Positions 8,007-16,018 are shown, numbered from the stretch's first letter. The stretch: DNA of 36,008 bases from an uncultured Eubacteriales bacterium (GCA_934365155.1 CAKRMZ010000012.1:1-36008), one strand, 5' to 3'. Program-made: numbers and translations. The notes: a model not told the origin generated them from the sequence alone.

Positions 8007-8055
8007 AAAACAGAGAACGGACTTCGATATTCTATCGAAGTCCGTTCTCTGTTTT
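8007..8055. terminator. Perfect 23-bp hairpin between convergent genes
   Basis: Bases 8007-8029 are the exact reverse complement of 8033-8055, with a 3-nt loop TTC. The arms start AAAACAGAGAACGG and end in GTTTT, so the hairpin has A and T flanks on both sides. It lies 80 nt after arsR and 66 nt after the S-component stop on the other strand. A bidirectional terminator is the simplest reading. Confidence 0.7.
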
Positions 8056-8120
8056 CAATATTACAAAATAATTCCCCGCGTCTGCAGGAATATCTACTTT
8101 TCCCTTATTAATCGAATTAC

Positions 8121-8729
8121 TTAGGAAATACGGTTCTTTGCCTTAATAATACGGGTAATTGCCGTGGAAAACAGCATATTTACGGCCAGCTCCACTAAAA
8201 AGTTTAAGCCAGTGAGCGTAAAAATAATATAATAGGTCAGCTCTTGGGATTCCTCCTGTGCCATACCCTTTAACATTGGGAAAAAGAAAACAAGCATACC
8301 GACGATAAACAGTCCGGTGTTAACAATCGGGCAAACAACGCCCGCCGTAATGACGCCGGCTGTCACATTTTTCTTGGAAATCAGCCGATAAAGAATCCCG
8401 GCCGCCAGTCCGGCTGCCGCCCCCTTGACAATGCAAATTGCGATCGTGGCCAACGCATTATCGTTCAGCAGAATCAGCGTAAAACCGCCGTCCCAACTGA
8501 AAAGGCCCGCAATAAGCACAATGGTTCCGAAAACCGTGCCAAGATACACGCCGGCACCGATGCCGTATATTGCCGCACCAATAATAATCGGTGCCAAAGC
8601 CAAAGTAATGGAAAAAGGGCCGAAATGAATGAAAGAACACACGATCTGCAATACGATAATAATCGCTGTCAGAAAAGCGAGTCCTGTCAGACGTCGGGTT
8701 TTGTGGCCGGCATTGGAAATATTGCTCAT
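8121..8729 (-). CDS. ECF transporter S component, probable pantothenate uptake
   Basis: A 202-aa, six-segment membrane protein. It matches the substrate-binding S components of energy-coupling-factor vitamin transporters: the N-terminal helix RLTGLAFLTAIIIVLQIVCSF, the loop HFGPFSITLALAPIIIGAAIYG and a glycine-rich helix GAGVYLGTVFG. S components bind one vitamin and need the shared EcfT and EcfA subunits, which are not in this window. It follows coaX by 80 nt on the same strand with no terminator between. CoaX consumes pantothenate, so pantothenate is the likely ligand. This is inferred from context, since ligand identity is not readable from the fold. GGAGG precedes the ATG. Confidence 0.8.
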   Translation of the reverse strand: MSNISNAGHKTRRLTGLAFLTAIIIVLQIVCSFIHFGPFSITLALAPIIIGAAIYGIGAGVYLGTVFGTIVLIAGLFSWDGGFTLILLNDNALATIAICIVKGAAAGLAAGILYRLISKKNVTAGVITAGVVCPIVNTGLFIVGMLVFFFPMLKGMAQEESQELTYYIIFTLTGLNFLVELAVNMLFSTAITRIIKAKNRIS

Positions 8730-8809
8730 AAAATCCTCCTTGCTGTCGCCCCGTTATTCGGGTACAACGCTGAAAAAAATGATCTTGTAAGACAAGCACA
8801 TTTGCTTTC

Positions 8810-9583
8810 TTACTTTTTGGACTTTTGATGGATGATCCAAAGGCCTCGTAATGTAAGATTCTCTACTAATTGAATGGAATGCTTGCAAAAAGGCAGAACC
8901 GTACCGGCAAGTCCACCCGTAGCAATTACAGCTGCCTCCGGTGCGGAAAGCTCTTCACGAATACGGTCAATAAAACCGTCCATCATTAATGCATGACCGT
9001 AAACAACACCGGAATTCATCGAATCACGGGTGTTTTTCGCTATGATCCGCTTGGGCACCGAAATGGATACATCGGGAAGCTCGGATGCATGCATTGCCAG
9101 CGCATTGAGCGAAAGGCGAATTCCCGGTGTAATAATAACACCGCACAAGGAATTCTGATCGTCAATGACGCTGATTGTCGTTGCAGTACCAATGTCCATA
9201 ACGATTAAAGGCCCCGTTTGCATTGCAGTCGCCGCGGCAGCATTGGATACAATATCCGCACCAAGCTGTGTAGGCTGATCCACTTTGATATTAATTCCGG
9301 TTTTAACACCGGGGCCAACCACCATTGTGCAAACGCCAAACAACTTATGCAGTGCGTCGGAAAGCACGGCGGTCAGCGGAGGCACAACAGAAGAAATGAT
9401 CGAACTGCGGATTGCGGAAATCGGGCAGTGATTGAGACTTAAAATGCTATGTATCATCACGGCATATTCATCGGCACATTGAGTTTTTACAGCGGAAATT
9501 TTGCTTTTTATAATCAAAGCGCCGGTGTCATCAAAAACGCCGAGATCAATGCTTGAATTTCCGATATCTGCAGCAAACAGCAT
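8810..9583 (-). CDS. coaX: Type III pantothenate kinase
   Basis: CoaX phosphorylates pantothenate, the first and committed step of coenzyme A synthesis. The 257-aa protein has the ASKHA-fold motifs: phosphate loop DIGNSSIDLGVFD near the N-terminus, GADIVSNAAAA around 108-118, and VMDIGTATTISVID around 128-141, which includes the catalytic Asp. The sugar-kinase-like GGLAGTV is near 223. Type III enzymes need a monovalent cation and are not feedback-inhibited by CoA. GGAG precedes the ATG, and a strong promoter lies 32-60 nt upstream. It is first in a two-gene unit with the ECF S component. Confidence 0.95.
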   Translation of the reverse strand: MLFAADIGNSSIDLGVFDDTGALIIKSKISAVKTQCADEYAVMIHSILSLNHCPISAIRSSIISSVVPPLTAVLSDALHKLFGVCTMVVGPGVKTGINIKVDQPTQLGADIVSNAAAATAMQTGPLIVMDIGTATTISVIDDQNSLCGVIITPGIRLSLNALAMHASELPDVSISVPKRIIAKNTRDSMNSGVVYGHALMMDGFIDRIREELSAPEAAVIATGGLAGTVLPFCKHSIQLVENLTLRGLWIIHQKSKK

Positions 9584-9614
9584 AATTTTTTCTCCTTACG
9601 GTCATGTTTCCATC

Positions 9615-9643
9615 AGTATAATATATTCTTCCCAAGTTGTCAA
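9615..9643 (-). promoter_or_regulatory. Sigma-A promoter of coaX-S component operon
   Basis: On the minus strand TTGACA (9638-9643), 17-nt spacer and TATACT (9615-9620). Confidence 0.8.
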
Positions 9644-9673
9644 GCGCACAGCCTGCGGCAAACATATGCACAA

Positions 9674-9687
9674 ACAATGATCATTGT
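9674..9687. repeat. 14-bp perfect palindrome upstream of the coaX promoter
   Basis: ACAATGATCATTGT is perfectly self-complementary and centred 37 bp upstream of the coaX -35. It could be an operator, but it has no second copy nearby and its binding protein is unknown. Confidence 0.4.
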
Positions 9688-9712
9688 CACCGATAAAACG
9701 AAAGCAAAAAAC

Positions 9713-9737
9713 ATTCTCGGACATATTGTCCGAGAAT
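9713..9737 (-). terminator. Intrinsic terminator of the HlyC/CorC gene
   Basis: An 11-bp perfect stem, ATTCTCGGACA with TGTCCGAGAAT, and a 3-nt loop. On the minus strand it is followed by GTTTTTTGCTTT. It lies 26 nt after the stop codon. Confidence 0.85.
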
Positions 9738-9762
9738 ATCCTTTATTTATTTAAATATTTAT

Positions 9763-11124
9763 TTAGACTTCACCGGCTTCGACTTTTTTAGACGTTTCCG
9801 CTGCCGGAGAAAGCTTACATACAATCATCTGCTCGATTTTATGATCTTTAATTTTGGTAACTTTGATACTGAGAGCGTCCGTTTCTACACTGACGGTACT
9901 TCCGTCCTCCGGAATCACACCCAAGAGCCCCATAACATATCCGCCGAACGTATCGCAGTCTTCAGCATCCAGCTTAAGCTCCAAGGCCTCTTCAACATCG
10001 TCAAGGCTTGCCGCGCCGCTGATTCTGAACGTGCCGGAATCCAATGTTTCGATATCCTGCTCCGGCGTTTCGATATCATCATCCTCGTACAAATCGCCGA
10101 CAATGCATTCCAACAAATCGGTCATTGTAATAATTCCGTTCATTCCACCGTATTCATCCAACACAACGGCAAAGTATGCCCGACGCTGCTTCATATTTCG
10201 GAAAAGCACATCGGTCTTTACGGATTCCGGAACAAAATAGGCCGGTTTTACTGCGTTTTTCATAACATTTTCACGGCTTTTATCATTGAGACGAAAATAA
10301 TCCTTGGCATTCAGTACACCGATAACATTGTCAACGGTTTCTTCGCAGACCGGATAAAAGTTATGGCGGCTGTCATGAATGGTCGTCTCCCATTCCTCTT
10401 CGCTCTCGTCCAGCCAAAGCAGCGCAATCTCTGTGCGGTGTGTTGCAATTTCTCCGGCACTGAGATCATCAAACTCAAATACATTTTGAATCAACTGCTT
10501 TTCTTTTTCATCGATCGTTCCTTTTTCGCTTCCGGCATCCACCATCATACGAATCTCTTCTTCGGTGACCTCTTCCTCTTTTTGATTGGGGTCAATACCG
10601 CAGAGACGCAAAACACCGTTGGTTGATACCGTTAACAGCCAAACAATCGGTGCGAACAAACGGGAAATAAAGCTTACCAGTCCGGAAACTGCAAGCGCCA
10701 TAGATTCCGCTTTTTTCATCGCAATTCTCTTCGGAACAAGCTCGCCGAAAATCAAGGTGAAATAGGAAAGTATTAATGTAATTAAAATAACGGAAAGCGT
10801 ATTGAGCATGCTTTCAGAAATCGGAACATGATCCTTGAGCAGATCAACAAACACTCCCGCGAAGTTATCTGCAGCAAAAGCACTGCCCAAAAAGCCGGCC
10901 AGCGTAATAGCTACCTGAATGGTCGCCAAGAATTTTGCCGGTTGATTGGTTAACCGCGCCAAACGCATCGCACGCTTATCACCCTTTTGTACTAACTGTG
11001 AAAGCTTAACATCACTCGCAGAAAGAACGGCAATTTCCGCACAGGCAAATATTGCGTTTAAGAAAATGAGAAGCACTTGAAAAAGAATTTGCATTAAAAT
11101 CGAGTTAGGGTCAGGGTCGTCCAT
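9763..11124 (-). CDS. CNNM/HlyC-CorC family membrane protein with CBS pair
   Basis: A 453-aa protein with the standard order: N-terminal membrane DUF21/CNNM domain of about four helices (residues 5-150, with FGELVPKRIAMKKAE), a tandem CBS pair (about 205-340, with RRAYFAVVLDEYGGMNGIITM), and a C-terminal CorC_HlyC domain (about 360-440, with TFGGYVMGLLG). Family members are linked to Mg2+ or other divalent-cation export. The old hemolysin C name is historical. It stands alone between its own promoter and terminator. A leader of about 215 nt with a terminator-like hairpin suggests control by attenuation. GGAGG lies before the ATG. Confidence 0.9.
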   Translation of the reverse strand: MDDPDPNSILMQILFQVLLIFLNAIFACAEIAVLSASDVKLSQLVQKGDKRAMRLARLTNQPAKFLATIQVAITLAGFLGSAFAADNFAGVFVDLLKDHVPISESMLNTLSVILITLILSYFTLIFGELVPKRIAMKKAESMALAVSGLVSFISRLFAPIVWLLTVSTNGVLRLCGIDPNQKEEEVTEEEIRMMVDAGSEKGTIDEKEKQLIQNVFEFDDLSAGEIATHRTEIALLWLDESEEEWETTIHDSRHNFYPVCEETVDNVIGVLNAKDYFRLNDKSRENVMKNAVKPAYFVPESVKTDVLFRNMKQRRAYFAVVLDEYGGMNGIITMTDLLECIVGDLYEDDDIETPEQDIETLDSGTFRISGAASLDDVEEALELKLDAEDCDTFGGYVMGLLGVIPEDGSTVSVETDALSIKVTKIKDHKIEQMIVCKLSPAAETSKKVEAGEV

Positions 11125-11345
11125 AGTGAATTAAATCCTCCAAAAAAATAATTAATTTCAGTATTTTGATTTTGAAAAGTCAAAAATGCACAAAAGAGCA
11201 TAGCCTGCTGTTTTTTAGCCAAAAACGCAGGTTACGCTCCTTAATTTTTTATGTCAATTATATAAGTACTTCGGGCTATGCCGTCCGCATCACACATCTG
11301 CATTGAGAAAAAAGCCTTTCATTGCTAAAATACTGAGTTTTTTAT
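11125..11345 (-). promoter_or_regulatory. Long leader with terminator/antiterminator arrangement, candidate riboswitch
   Basis: The predicted transcript starts near 11339, about 215 nt before the ATG. The hairpin at 11196-11239 pairs GAGCGTAACCTGC with GCAGGCTATGCTC (one G-U, one mismatch) and is followed by TTTTGTGCATTTTT, like an intrinsic terminator. Its 3' arm contains GGCTATGC, which is also perfectly complementary to GCATAGCC earlier in the leader (11274-11281). The two pairings exclude each other. An 11-codon ATG frame at 11290-11322 has no good ribosome binding site. I do not recognise M-box, yybP-ykoY, NiCo or ydaO consensus cores. Confidence 0.5.
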
Positions 11346-11374
11346 AGTCTATCACAAAATCGGTTTATTGTCAA
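11346..11374 (-). promoter_or_regulatory. Sigma-A promoter of the HlyC/CorC gene
   Basis: On the minus strand TTGACA (11369-11374), 17-nt spacer and TAGACT (11346-11351). Confidence 0.7.
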
Positions 11375-11460
11375 TACATTTTCAGCAGCCGATCATGCAT
11401 GCGCTTGGATGCCGCCCAAAGTTATATCAATCGATTGACCGCACAGCATAAAATCCAAAA

Positions 11461-11505
11461 TGAGGGAAAGCGGCACTCCTGACTTTGAAAATGCCCTTTC
11501 CCTCA
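11461..11505 (-). terminator. Intrinsic terminator of the transketolase operon
   Basis: TGAGGGAAAG pairs with CTTTCCCTCA. The stem continues after a one-base bulge with GGCA/TGCC. On the minus strand CATTTTGGATTTT follows. It begins 16 nt after the stop codon. Bases 11375-11460 hold nothing else I can identify. Confidence 0.8.
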
Positions 11506-11520
11506 TTATATTTCGGATAT

Positions 11521-12465
11521 TTATTTTTTCAACGCAATCGCTTTCTTTGCGTTTTCGTAAATATTTGCTGCAGTCAAGCCGTACATTTCAAGCAGCGGAG
11601 GAACCTTACCGCTACGGCCGAACTGATCGTTCACACCGACGCGAAGCACCGGAACCGGAACGCTTTCGCCGACAACCTCAGCAACTGCGCTTCCGAGACC
11701 GCCGATAATGCTATGCTCTTCAGCAGTAACAATTGCACCGGTTTCTTTTGCGGCGCTGATAATCATTTCACGGTCAATCGGCTTAATCGTGGGCATATTA
11801 ATCACCCTTGCGGTAATATTGTCAGCTGCCAACAATTCTTTTGCCGCCAGAGCCTGTTCTACCATCAGCCCGGACGCAATAATTGTTACATCTTTTCCCT
11901 CGCTCATTAAAATGCCTTTACCGATTTGGAATTTATAGCTTGCCTTGTCAAACAAGACCGGCACTGCAGAACGTCCGAAACGCAGATAAACCGGACCGAC
12001 ATGCTGAATAGCCGCTTCCACTGCGCTTCTTGCTTCCACTGCATCCGCGGGGTTGATTACAACCATTCCAGGAATCGTGCGCATCAAAGCAATATCTTCA
12101 TTGCACTGGTGGGTTGCACCGTCTTCTCCTACCGAAATACCCGCATGGGTAGCACCGATCTTCACATTAAGATGCGGATAACCGACTGCATTGCGTACCT
12201 GTTCAAAAGCTCTTCCGGCTGCAAACATTGCAAAAGAGCTTGCAAACGGAATTTTACCGGTTGTCGCCAATCCGGCAGCTACGCTGATCATATTTCCTTC
12301 TGCAATTCCACAGTCAAAGAAACGCTCCGGAAACGCCTTTTTAAAAATTCCGGTTTTTGTTGCACCTGCAAGGTCAGCATCCAACACAACCAAATCTTTA
12401 TAGATTGCGCCGAACTCTGCCAAAGCTTCTCCATATGCCTGTCTGGTAGCTATCTTTTCTGCCAT
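11521..12465 (-). CDS. Transketolase, C-terminal subunit
   Basis: A 314-aa protein equal to the pyrimidine-binding and C-terminal domains of transketolase. It moves two-carbon ketol units between sugar phosphates with thiamine diphosphate in the non-oxidative pentose phosphate pathway. The catalytic Glu region is RFFDCGIAEGNMISVAAGLA. The substrate/cofactor loop GATHAGISVGEDGATHQ and the C-terminal RVINMPTIKPID are clear. The enzyme works only with the N-terminal subunit encoded just upstream, 15 nt away. ATG at 12465 is 8 nt after GGAGG. The GTG at 12474 would overlap that site. Two-gene transketolases are common in Clostridia and archaea. Confidence 0.93.
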   Translation of the reverse strand: MAEKIATRQAYGEALAEFGAIYKDLVVLDADLAGATKTGIFKKAFPERFFDCGIAEGNMISVAAGLATTGKIPFASSFAMFAAGRAFEQVRNAVGYPHLNVKIGATHAGISVGEDGATHQCNEDIALMRTIPGMVVINPADAVEARSAVEAAIQHVGPVYLRFGRSAVPVLFDKASYKFQIGKGILMSEGKDVTIIASGLMVEQALAAKELLAADNITARVINMPTIKPIDREMIISAAKETGAIVTAEEHSIIGGLGSAVAEVVGESVPVPVLRVGVNDQFGRSGKVPPLLEMYGLTAANIYENAKKAIALKK

Positions 12466-12480
12466 GTCACACACCTCCGA

Positions 12481-13308
12481 TTATTTCGCAGCAGTAAGTT
12501 CTTTTACTGCCATCTCATACTGTTCCTGATTCGGAGCGGTTCCGTGCCAGGAAGCCTGATTTTCCATAAAGGATACGCCTTTACCTTTTACTGTCTTGGC
12601 AACAATGGCAAAGGGTTTTCCTTTTGTTGCTCTTGCTTTTTGGTAAGCGGCTTCAATTTGTTCAAAGTCGTGTCCGTCAATCACCATCACTTCAAAGCCG
12701 AATGCTTTGAATTTCTCATCGATCGGATTCGGATTCATAACATCGGTAATCTTGCCGTCGATTTGCAGATTGTTGTTATCTACGACAATGCAGAGATTGT
12801 CCAATTTATAATGTGCTGCAAACATAGAAGCTTCCCAAATCTGTCCCTCTTGGATTTCACCGTCGCCCAGTGCAGCATATACACGGTAGTCCTTGCCCGA
12901 AATTTTAGCGGAAAGAGCCATACCGCAAGCAGCAGACATTCCCTGTCCGAGCGATCCGGAGCTCATATCCACGCCGGGAATGTGCTTCATATCCGGATGT
13001 CCCTGCAAATAGCTGTCGATCCGGCGGAAGGTTTTGATATCCTCCTTGGGGAAATAACCGCGTTCTGCAAGTACAGAATACAGTGCCGGTGAAGTATGTC
13101 CCTTTGAAAGAACAAACCGGTCACGGTTCTCATCCTTCGGATTCTTCGGGTCAATGTTCATCTCTTCAAAATAAAGATATGTCAAAATGTCCGCAACAGA
13201 AAGCGAACCGCCCGGATGGCCGGAACTTGCATTATATACTGCTTCCAAAATGCTCAACCGCACATTATTGGCAGTTTTCTTTAATTCATTCAATTTTTCG
13301 GGTGTCAT
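12481..13308 (-). CDS. Transketolase, N-terminal (thiamine diphosphate-binding) subunit
   Basis: A 275-aa protein covering the diphosphate-binding domain of transketolase. Signatures are ASSGHPGGSLSVADILTYL near 27-45, VLSKGHTSPALYS, and the ThDP motif GDGEIQEGQIWEA with its NNNLQ end near 148-180. It pairs with the C-terminal subunit downstream to form the active site between chains. GGAGGAAC gives a 7-nt spacer to the ATG at 13308. A second ATG 4 nt upstream is out of frame. It is first in the operon with its own promoter, close behind the pyrophosphatase gene. Confidence 0.94.
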   Translation of the reverse strand: MTPEKLNELKKTANNVRLSILEAVYNASSGHPGGSLSVADILTYLYFEEMNIDPKNPKDENRDRFVLSKGHTSPALYSVLAERGYFPKEDIKTFRRIDSYLQGHPDMKHIPGVDMSSGSLGQGMSAACGMALSAKISGKDYRVYAALGDGEIQEGQIWEASMFAAHYKLDNLCIVVDNNNLQIDGKITDVMNPNPIDEKFKAFGFEVMVIDGHDFEQIEAAYQKARATKGKPFAIVAKTVKGKGVSFMENQASWHGTAPNQEQYEMAVKELTAAK

Positions 13309-13363
13309 TCATGTTCCTCCCAATCTTTTAATAAAAATCGTTTTATAAATCTCAAACATTGTT

Positions 13364-13393
13364 ATTGTACTATACCTGCATCGGTTTTGTCAA
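13364..13393 (-). promoter_or_regulatory. Sigma-A promoter of the transketolase operon
   Basis: On the minus strand TTGACA (13388-13393), 18-nt spacer and TACAAT (13364-13369). No terminator separates it from ppa, so read-through from ppa is also possible. Confidence 0.65.
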
Positions 13394-13425
13394 ATAATAA
13401 TGTCAAAATCCCATTGGCTGAAAAA

Positions 13426-13968
13426 TTACACTTCTGCATTATCGATAAATTTCGCTTTGTAATTTTCAATGGCATCGTAAACAATTTTTGTCGCTTCGTC
13501 CACGCCCATTACTTCATCTACCACCGTTTGCTTTTTCTCCAGTGTTTTATAGTAAGAGAAGAAGTGGGTCATCTCGTCATACACATGCTTTGGCAGCGTA
13601 AAGATATCTTTATATCCGTTATAGGTCGGATCATCAAAAGGAATCGCTATAATTTTTTCATCCGAAAGTCCGTTATCAAGCATCTTAATCACGCCGATCG
13701 GATAGCAGCGCACCAAAGTCAACGGATCTAATTTCTCCGAGCAAAGCACCAAAACATCCAACGGGTCGTTATCATCTCCATATGTGCGCGGAATAAATCC
13801 GTAGTTTGCCGGATAATGTGTTGAAGTATAAAGTACACGGTCCAAAATGATCAAGCCGGTTTCTTTATCGAGCTCGTATTTTGCTTTGCTTCCTTTTTGA
13901 ATTTCCACCACCGCGATAAAATCGCTCGCTTTAATTCGTTCAGCGGAAATATCATGCCAAATATTCAT
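13426..13968 (-). CDS. ppa: Soluble inorganic pyrophosphatase, family I
   Basis: The 180-aa enzyme hydrolyses pyrophosphate to phosphate, driving biosynthetic reactions. The family I signature DDNDPLDVLVL lies at 65-75 with metal-binding Asp66, Asp68 and Asp71. KYELDKETG near 30-38 and MLDNGLSDEKIIAIP near 96-110 supply further conserved metal and phosphate ligands. Length matches bacterial hexameric enzymes. Many Firmicutes use the unrelated DHH-type family II enzyme, so family I is a useful marker here. AAGGAG precedes the ATG. A leader of about 90 nt carries two possible promoters and a hairpin near 13986-14010. Confidence 0.95.
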   Translation of the reverse strand: MNIWHDISAERIKASDFIAVVEIQKGSKAKYELDKETGLIILDRVLYTSTHYPANYGFIPRTYGDDNDPLDVLVLCSEKLDPLTLVRCYPIGVIKMLDNGLSDEKIIAIPFDDPTYNGYKDIFTLPKHVYDEMTHFFSYYKTLEKKQTVVDEVMGVDEATKIVYDAIENYKAKFIDNAEV

Positions 13969-14011
13969 ATAGGCTCCTTTTTCAGTTGCTTTATTTTTAG
14001 AATAAAAGCAA

Positions 14012-14092
14012 ATTATATTGTTCTGATATCAATCAAAACAAATATAACTGTCATTTATTTTTTATTATATATTATCATGTCGAATTTTTCAA
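14012..14092 (-). promoter_or_regulatory. Two possible sigma-A promoters of ppa
   Basis: Distal: TTGAAA (14087-14092), 17-nt spacer and TATAAT (14064-14069). Proximal: TTGTTT about 18 nt before TATAAT (14012-14017). Both read toward ppa. They lie back to back with the malic enzyme promoter. Confidence 0.6.
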
Positions 14093-14121
14093 GTGCCTGA
14101 GGAAAATAGCGCGCGTAATTA

Positions 14122-14149
14122 TTGAAAAAAAGCATTTTTATGGTATAAT
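14122..14149 (+). promoter_or_regulatory. Promoter of the malic enzyme gene
   Basis: TTGAAA (14122-14127), 16-nt spacer and a TATAAT (14144-14149) preceded by TGG, an extended -10. The leader to the ATG is about 55 nt. Confidence 0.75.
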
Positions 14150-14209
14150 AAATTGTAATTCAACCGATTGCAAACGGTAGTTTCATATAAAAATTATGGA
14201 GAAAAATGA

Positions 14210-15382
14210 ATGGATATCCGAAAAGAATCACTGCAAAAACATTATGAATGGAACGGAAAAATCGAAATCGTCACTCGCTGTCCGCTCAAGGACCGTCAAG
14301 ATCTGTCTCTTGCCTACACTCCCGGAGTAGCCGAGCCTTGCCTTGAAATTCAAAAAAATCCGGACGCATCTTTTTCCCTCACGCGCCGCGGCAATATGGT
14401 CGCAGTAATCACAGACGGAACTGCCGTATTGGGTCTCGGCGACATCGGTCCGGTTGCGGGAATGCCGGTGATGGAAGGTAAATGCGCGCTGTTTAAAAGC
14501 TTCGCCGATGTAGATGCTTTCCCGATTTGCATCAATTCCAAGGATCCGGATGAAATTGTGCATACCATTGAACTCATCAGCGGCAGTTTCGGCGGCATTA
14601 ATTTAGAGGATATCAGCGCACCGCGCTGCTTTGAAATTGAAGAAAAACTTCAAAAAGCCTGCGATATTCCCGTATTCCACGACGATCAGCACGGGACCGC
14701 TATCATTGTGGCTGCCGCGTTGATCAACGCGCATCGGGTTGTAAAAAAAGACCTTAAAAAATCCAAAGTCGTAATCTGCGGCGCCGGTGCAGCCGGCACT
14801 GCTATTGCAAAAATGCTGTTAAGCCTCGGTATTAAAAACATTATTGCCGTTGATAAAAGCGGAATTGTCTGCCGCTCACGGAATGATATCAATGCTGCCA
14901 TGACCGAGTTGGCTGCTTTAACAAACCCGCAGAACATTTCCGGATCCTTAGCGGACGCCGTAATCGGTGCGGATGTTTTTGTTGGAGTGTCGGCTCCCGG
15001 CATTCTGACCGAAGAGATGGTTGGCAGTATGGCGAAAGATGTTATTGTTTTTGCCATGGCGAACCCCACTCCTGAAATTATGCCGGAGCTCGCAAAAAAA
15101 GCCGGTGCCCGCATTGTCGGGACCGGACGCTCCGATTTTCCGAATCAAATCAATAATGTACTGGTATTCCCCGGTATGTTCCGGGGAGCTTTAGACTGCC
15201 GTGCAAAATGCATTAATAATGAAATGAAAATCGCCGCAGCTTATGCTATCGCCTCCATGATTCCCGCAGAGCAGCTCAGTGACGAAAACATTGTGCCCTC
15301 TGCCCTGGACCGTACTGTGGCCGATGCCGTGGCCAAAGCGGTCATGAAAGCCGCCAAAGACAGCGGTGCGGCTCAAAAATAA
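14210..15382 (+). CDS. NAD(P)-dependent malic enzyme
   Basis: A 390-aa short malic enzyme that oxidatively decarboxylates malate to pyruvate and CO2. The N-terminal malic domain has SLAYTPGVAEPCLEI near 32-46 and the general-base/metal region MEGKCALFKSFADVDAFPI near 88-106. The divalent-metal residues are in FHDDQHGTAIIVAA near 158-171. The C-terminal Rossmann fold starts at VVICGAGAAGTAIAKMLL. It lacks the phosphotransacetylase-like extension of the E. coli MaeB type. NAD or NADP preference cannot be read with certainty. AGAAAA is a weak ribosome binding site before the ATG. It has its own promoter and is convergent with the HD-domain gene. Confidence 0.93.
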   Translation: MDIRKESLQKHYEWNGKIEIVTRCPLKDRQDLSLAYTPGVAEPCLEIQKNPDASFSLTRRGNMVAVITDGTAVLGLGDIGPVAGMPVMEGKCALFKSFADVDAFPICINSKDPDEIVHTIELISGSFGGINLEDISAPRCFEIEEKLQKACDIPVFHDDQHGTAIIVAAALINAHRVVKKDLKKSKVVICGAGAAGTAIAKMLLSLGIKNIIAVDKSGIVCRSRNDINAAMTELAALTNPQNISGSLADAVIGADVFVGVSAPGILTEEMVGSMAKDVIVFAMANPTPEIMPELAKKAGARIVGTGRSDFPNQINNVLVFPGMFRGALDCRAKCINNEMKIAAAYAIASMIPAEQLSDENIVPSALDRTVADAVAKAVMKAAKDSGAAQK

Positions 15383-15412
15383 ACCCTGTTGCGAGTGCTT
15401 TTATCGATATAA

Positions 15413-15431
15413 CGGCAATTTGATTTTGCCG
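15413..15431. terminator. Weak hairpin between malic enzyme and HD-domain genes
   Basis: CGGCAA and TTGCCG form a 6-bp stem with a 7-nt loop in the 50-bp gap between convergent genes. There is no good U tract on either strand, so a terminator role is uncertain. Confidence 0.3.
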
Positions 15432-15432
15432 C

Positions 15433-15915
15433 TTATCTTGAATTGCCATTTCCCCTGTCGGAACGTCGCAAAACAGTTTCTCCGGCAGCGCAAATCTTAT
15501 CTGCCACACATAAAATAATGCTTTCTCGGTATTTTGGTAAAGCAAAATTCAACGGGAACATGTGCGTTTGAATCATATTTTTTTCGATATCATTCAGAAA
15601 AAAATCTCGCGTGGCATTCTGCAATGCACGTTCCGCATGAAAAAATGCATGCAGCCGATGGCCTTGATCGGATTTGTGCCAATCATATAAAAAATAATCG
15701 TGCAGAAGAGCACCTCTCACCAGAGATCTGACATTCACGTGCACCTTAAAAAGAATCGCAAGCATCACGCACATTTTTGCAACCGTCACTGAATGCTCAT
15801 ATACGCTGACCGCACCGTGTTGACGGTATGCTTTCGCTGCTTGCATTCCCTTGGATTTTAAAATATCCTTGCCAAACCGCTCCACTGCATATTCGGTATA
15901 TTGATTTCTCCGCAT
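15433..15915 (-). CDS. HD-domain phosphohydrolase-like protein
   Basis: A 160-aa protein with the HD metal-site series: His41 (YEHSVTVA), the His72-Asp73 doublet (ALLHDYFLYDW), His93 and His118 (IQTHMFPLNFALPKYRES), and Asp139 (CVADKICA). HD proteins hydrolyse phosphoester bonds of nucleotides or related compounds. The substrate is not evident, and family members are often annotated as hydrolases or phosphohydrolases of unknown role. It is monocistronic, convergent with the malic enzyme gene. No strong promoter is visible between it and the gdhA terminator. Confidence 0.8.
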   Translation of the reverse strand: MRRNQYTEYAVERFGKDILKSKGMQAAKAYRQHGAVSVYEHSVTVAKMCVMLAILFKVHVNVRSLVRGALLHDYFLYDWHKSDQGHRLHAFFHAERALQNATRDFFLNDIEKNMIQTHMFPLNFALPKYRESIILCVADKICAAGETVLRRSDRGNGNSR

Positions 15916-15986
15916 TGCTCTCTCCCCCCGATTACGGTTTCACAAATCGTCTGTATATTCCCATTTGTTTCTCATAAGATATTATC

Positions 15987-16018
15987 AAAAGGGGCTGTCT
16001 CGATAAGACAGCCCCTTT
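15987..16018. terminator. Intrinsic terminator of gdhA
   Basis: AAAAGGGGCTGTCT pairs with AGACAGCCCCTTTT around a 5-nt loop. Poly-T flanks exist on both strands. It lies 70 nt past the gdhA stop and just upstream of the HD-domain gene, so it would end the minus-strand gdhA transcript. Confidence 0.8.

Noticed and set aside
11290..11322. 11-codon leader peptide upstream of the HlyC/CorC gene
   Set aside because: No ribosome binding site precedes the ATG, and the codons show no run of a single amino acid that would suggest attenuation by a ribosome.
15393..15431. GAGTGCT sequence resembling half of a CIRCE element
   Set aside because: The complementary half is absent and the position is downstream of malic enzyme, not before a chaperone gene.
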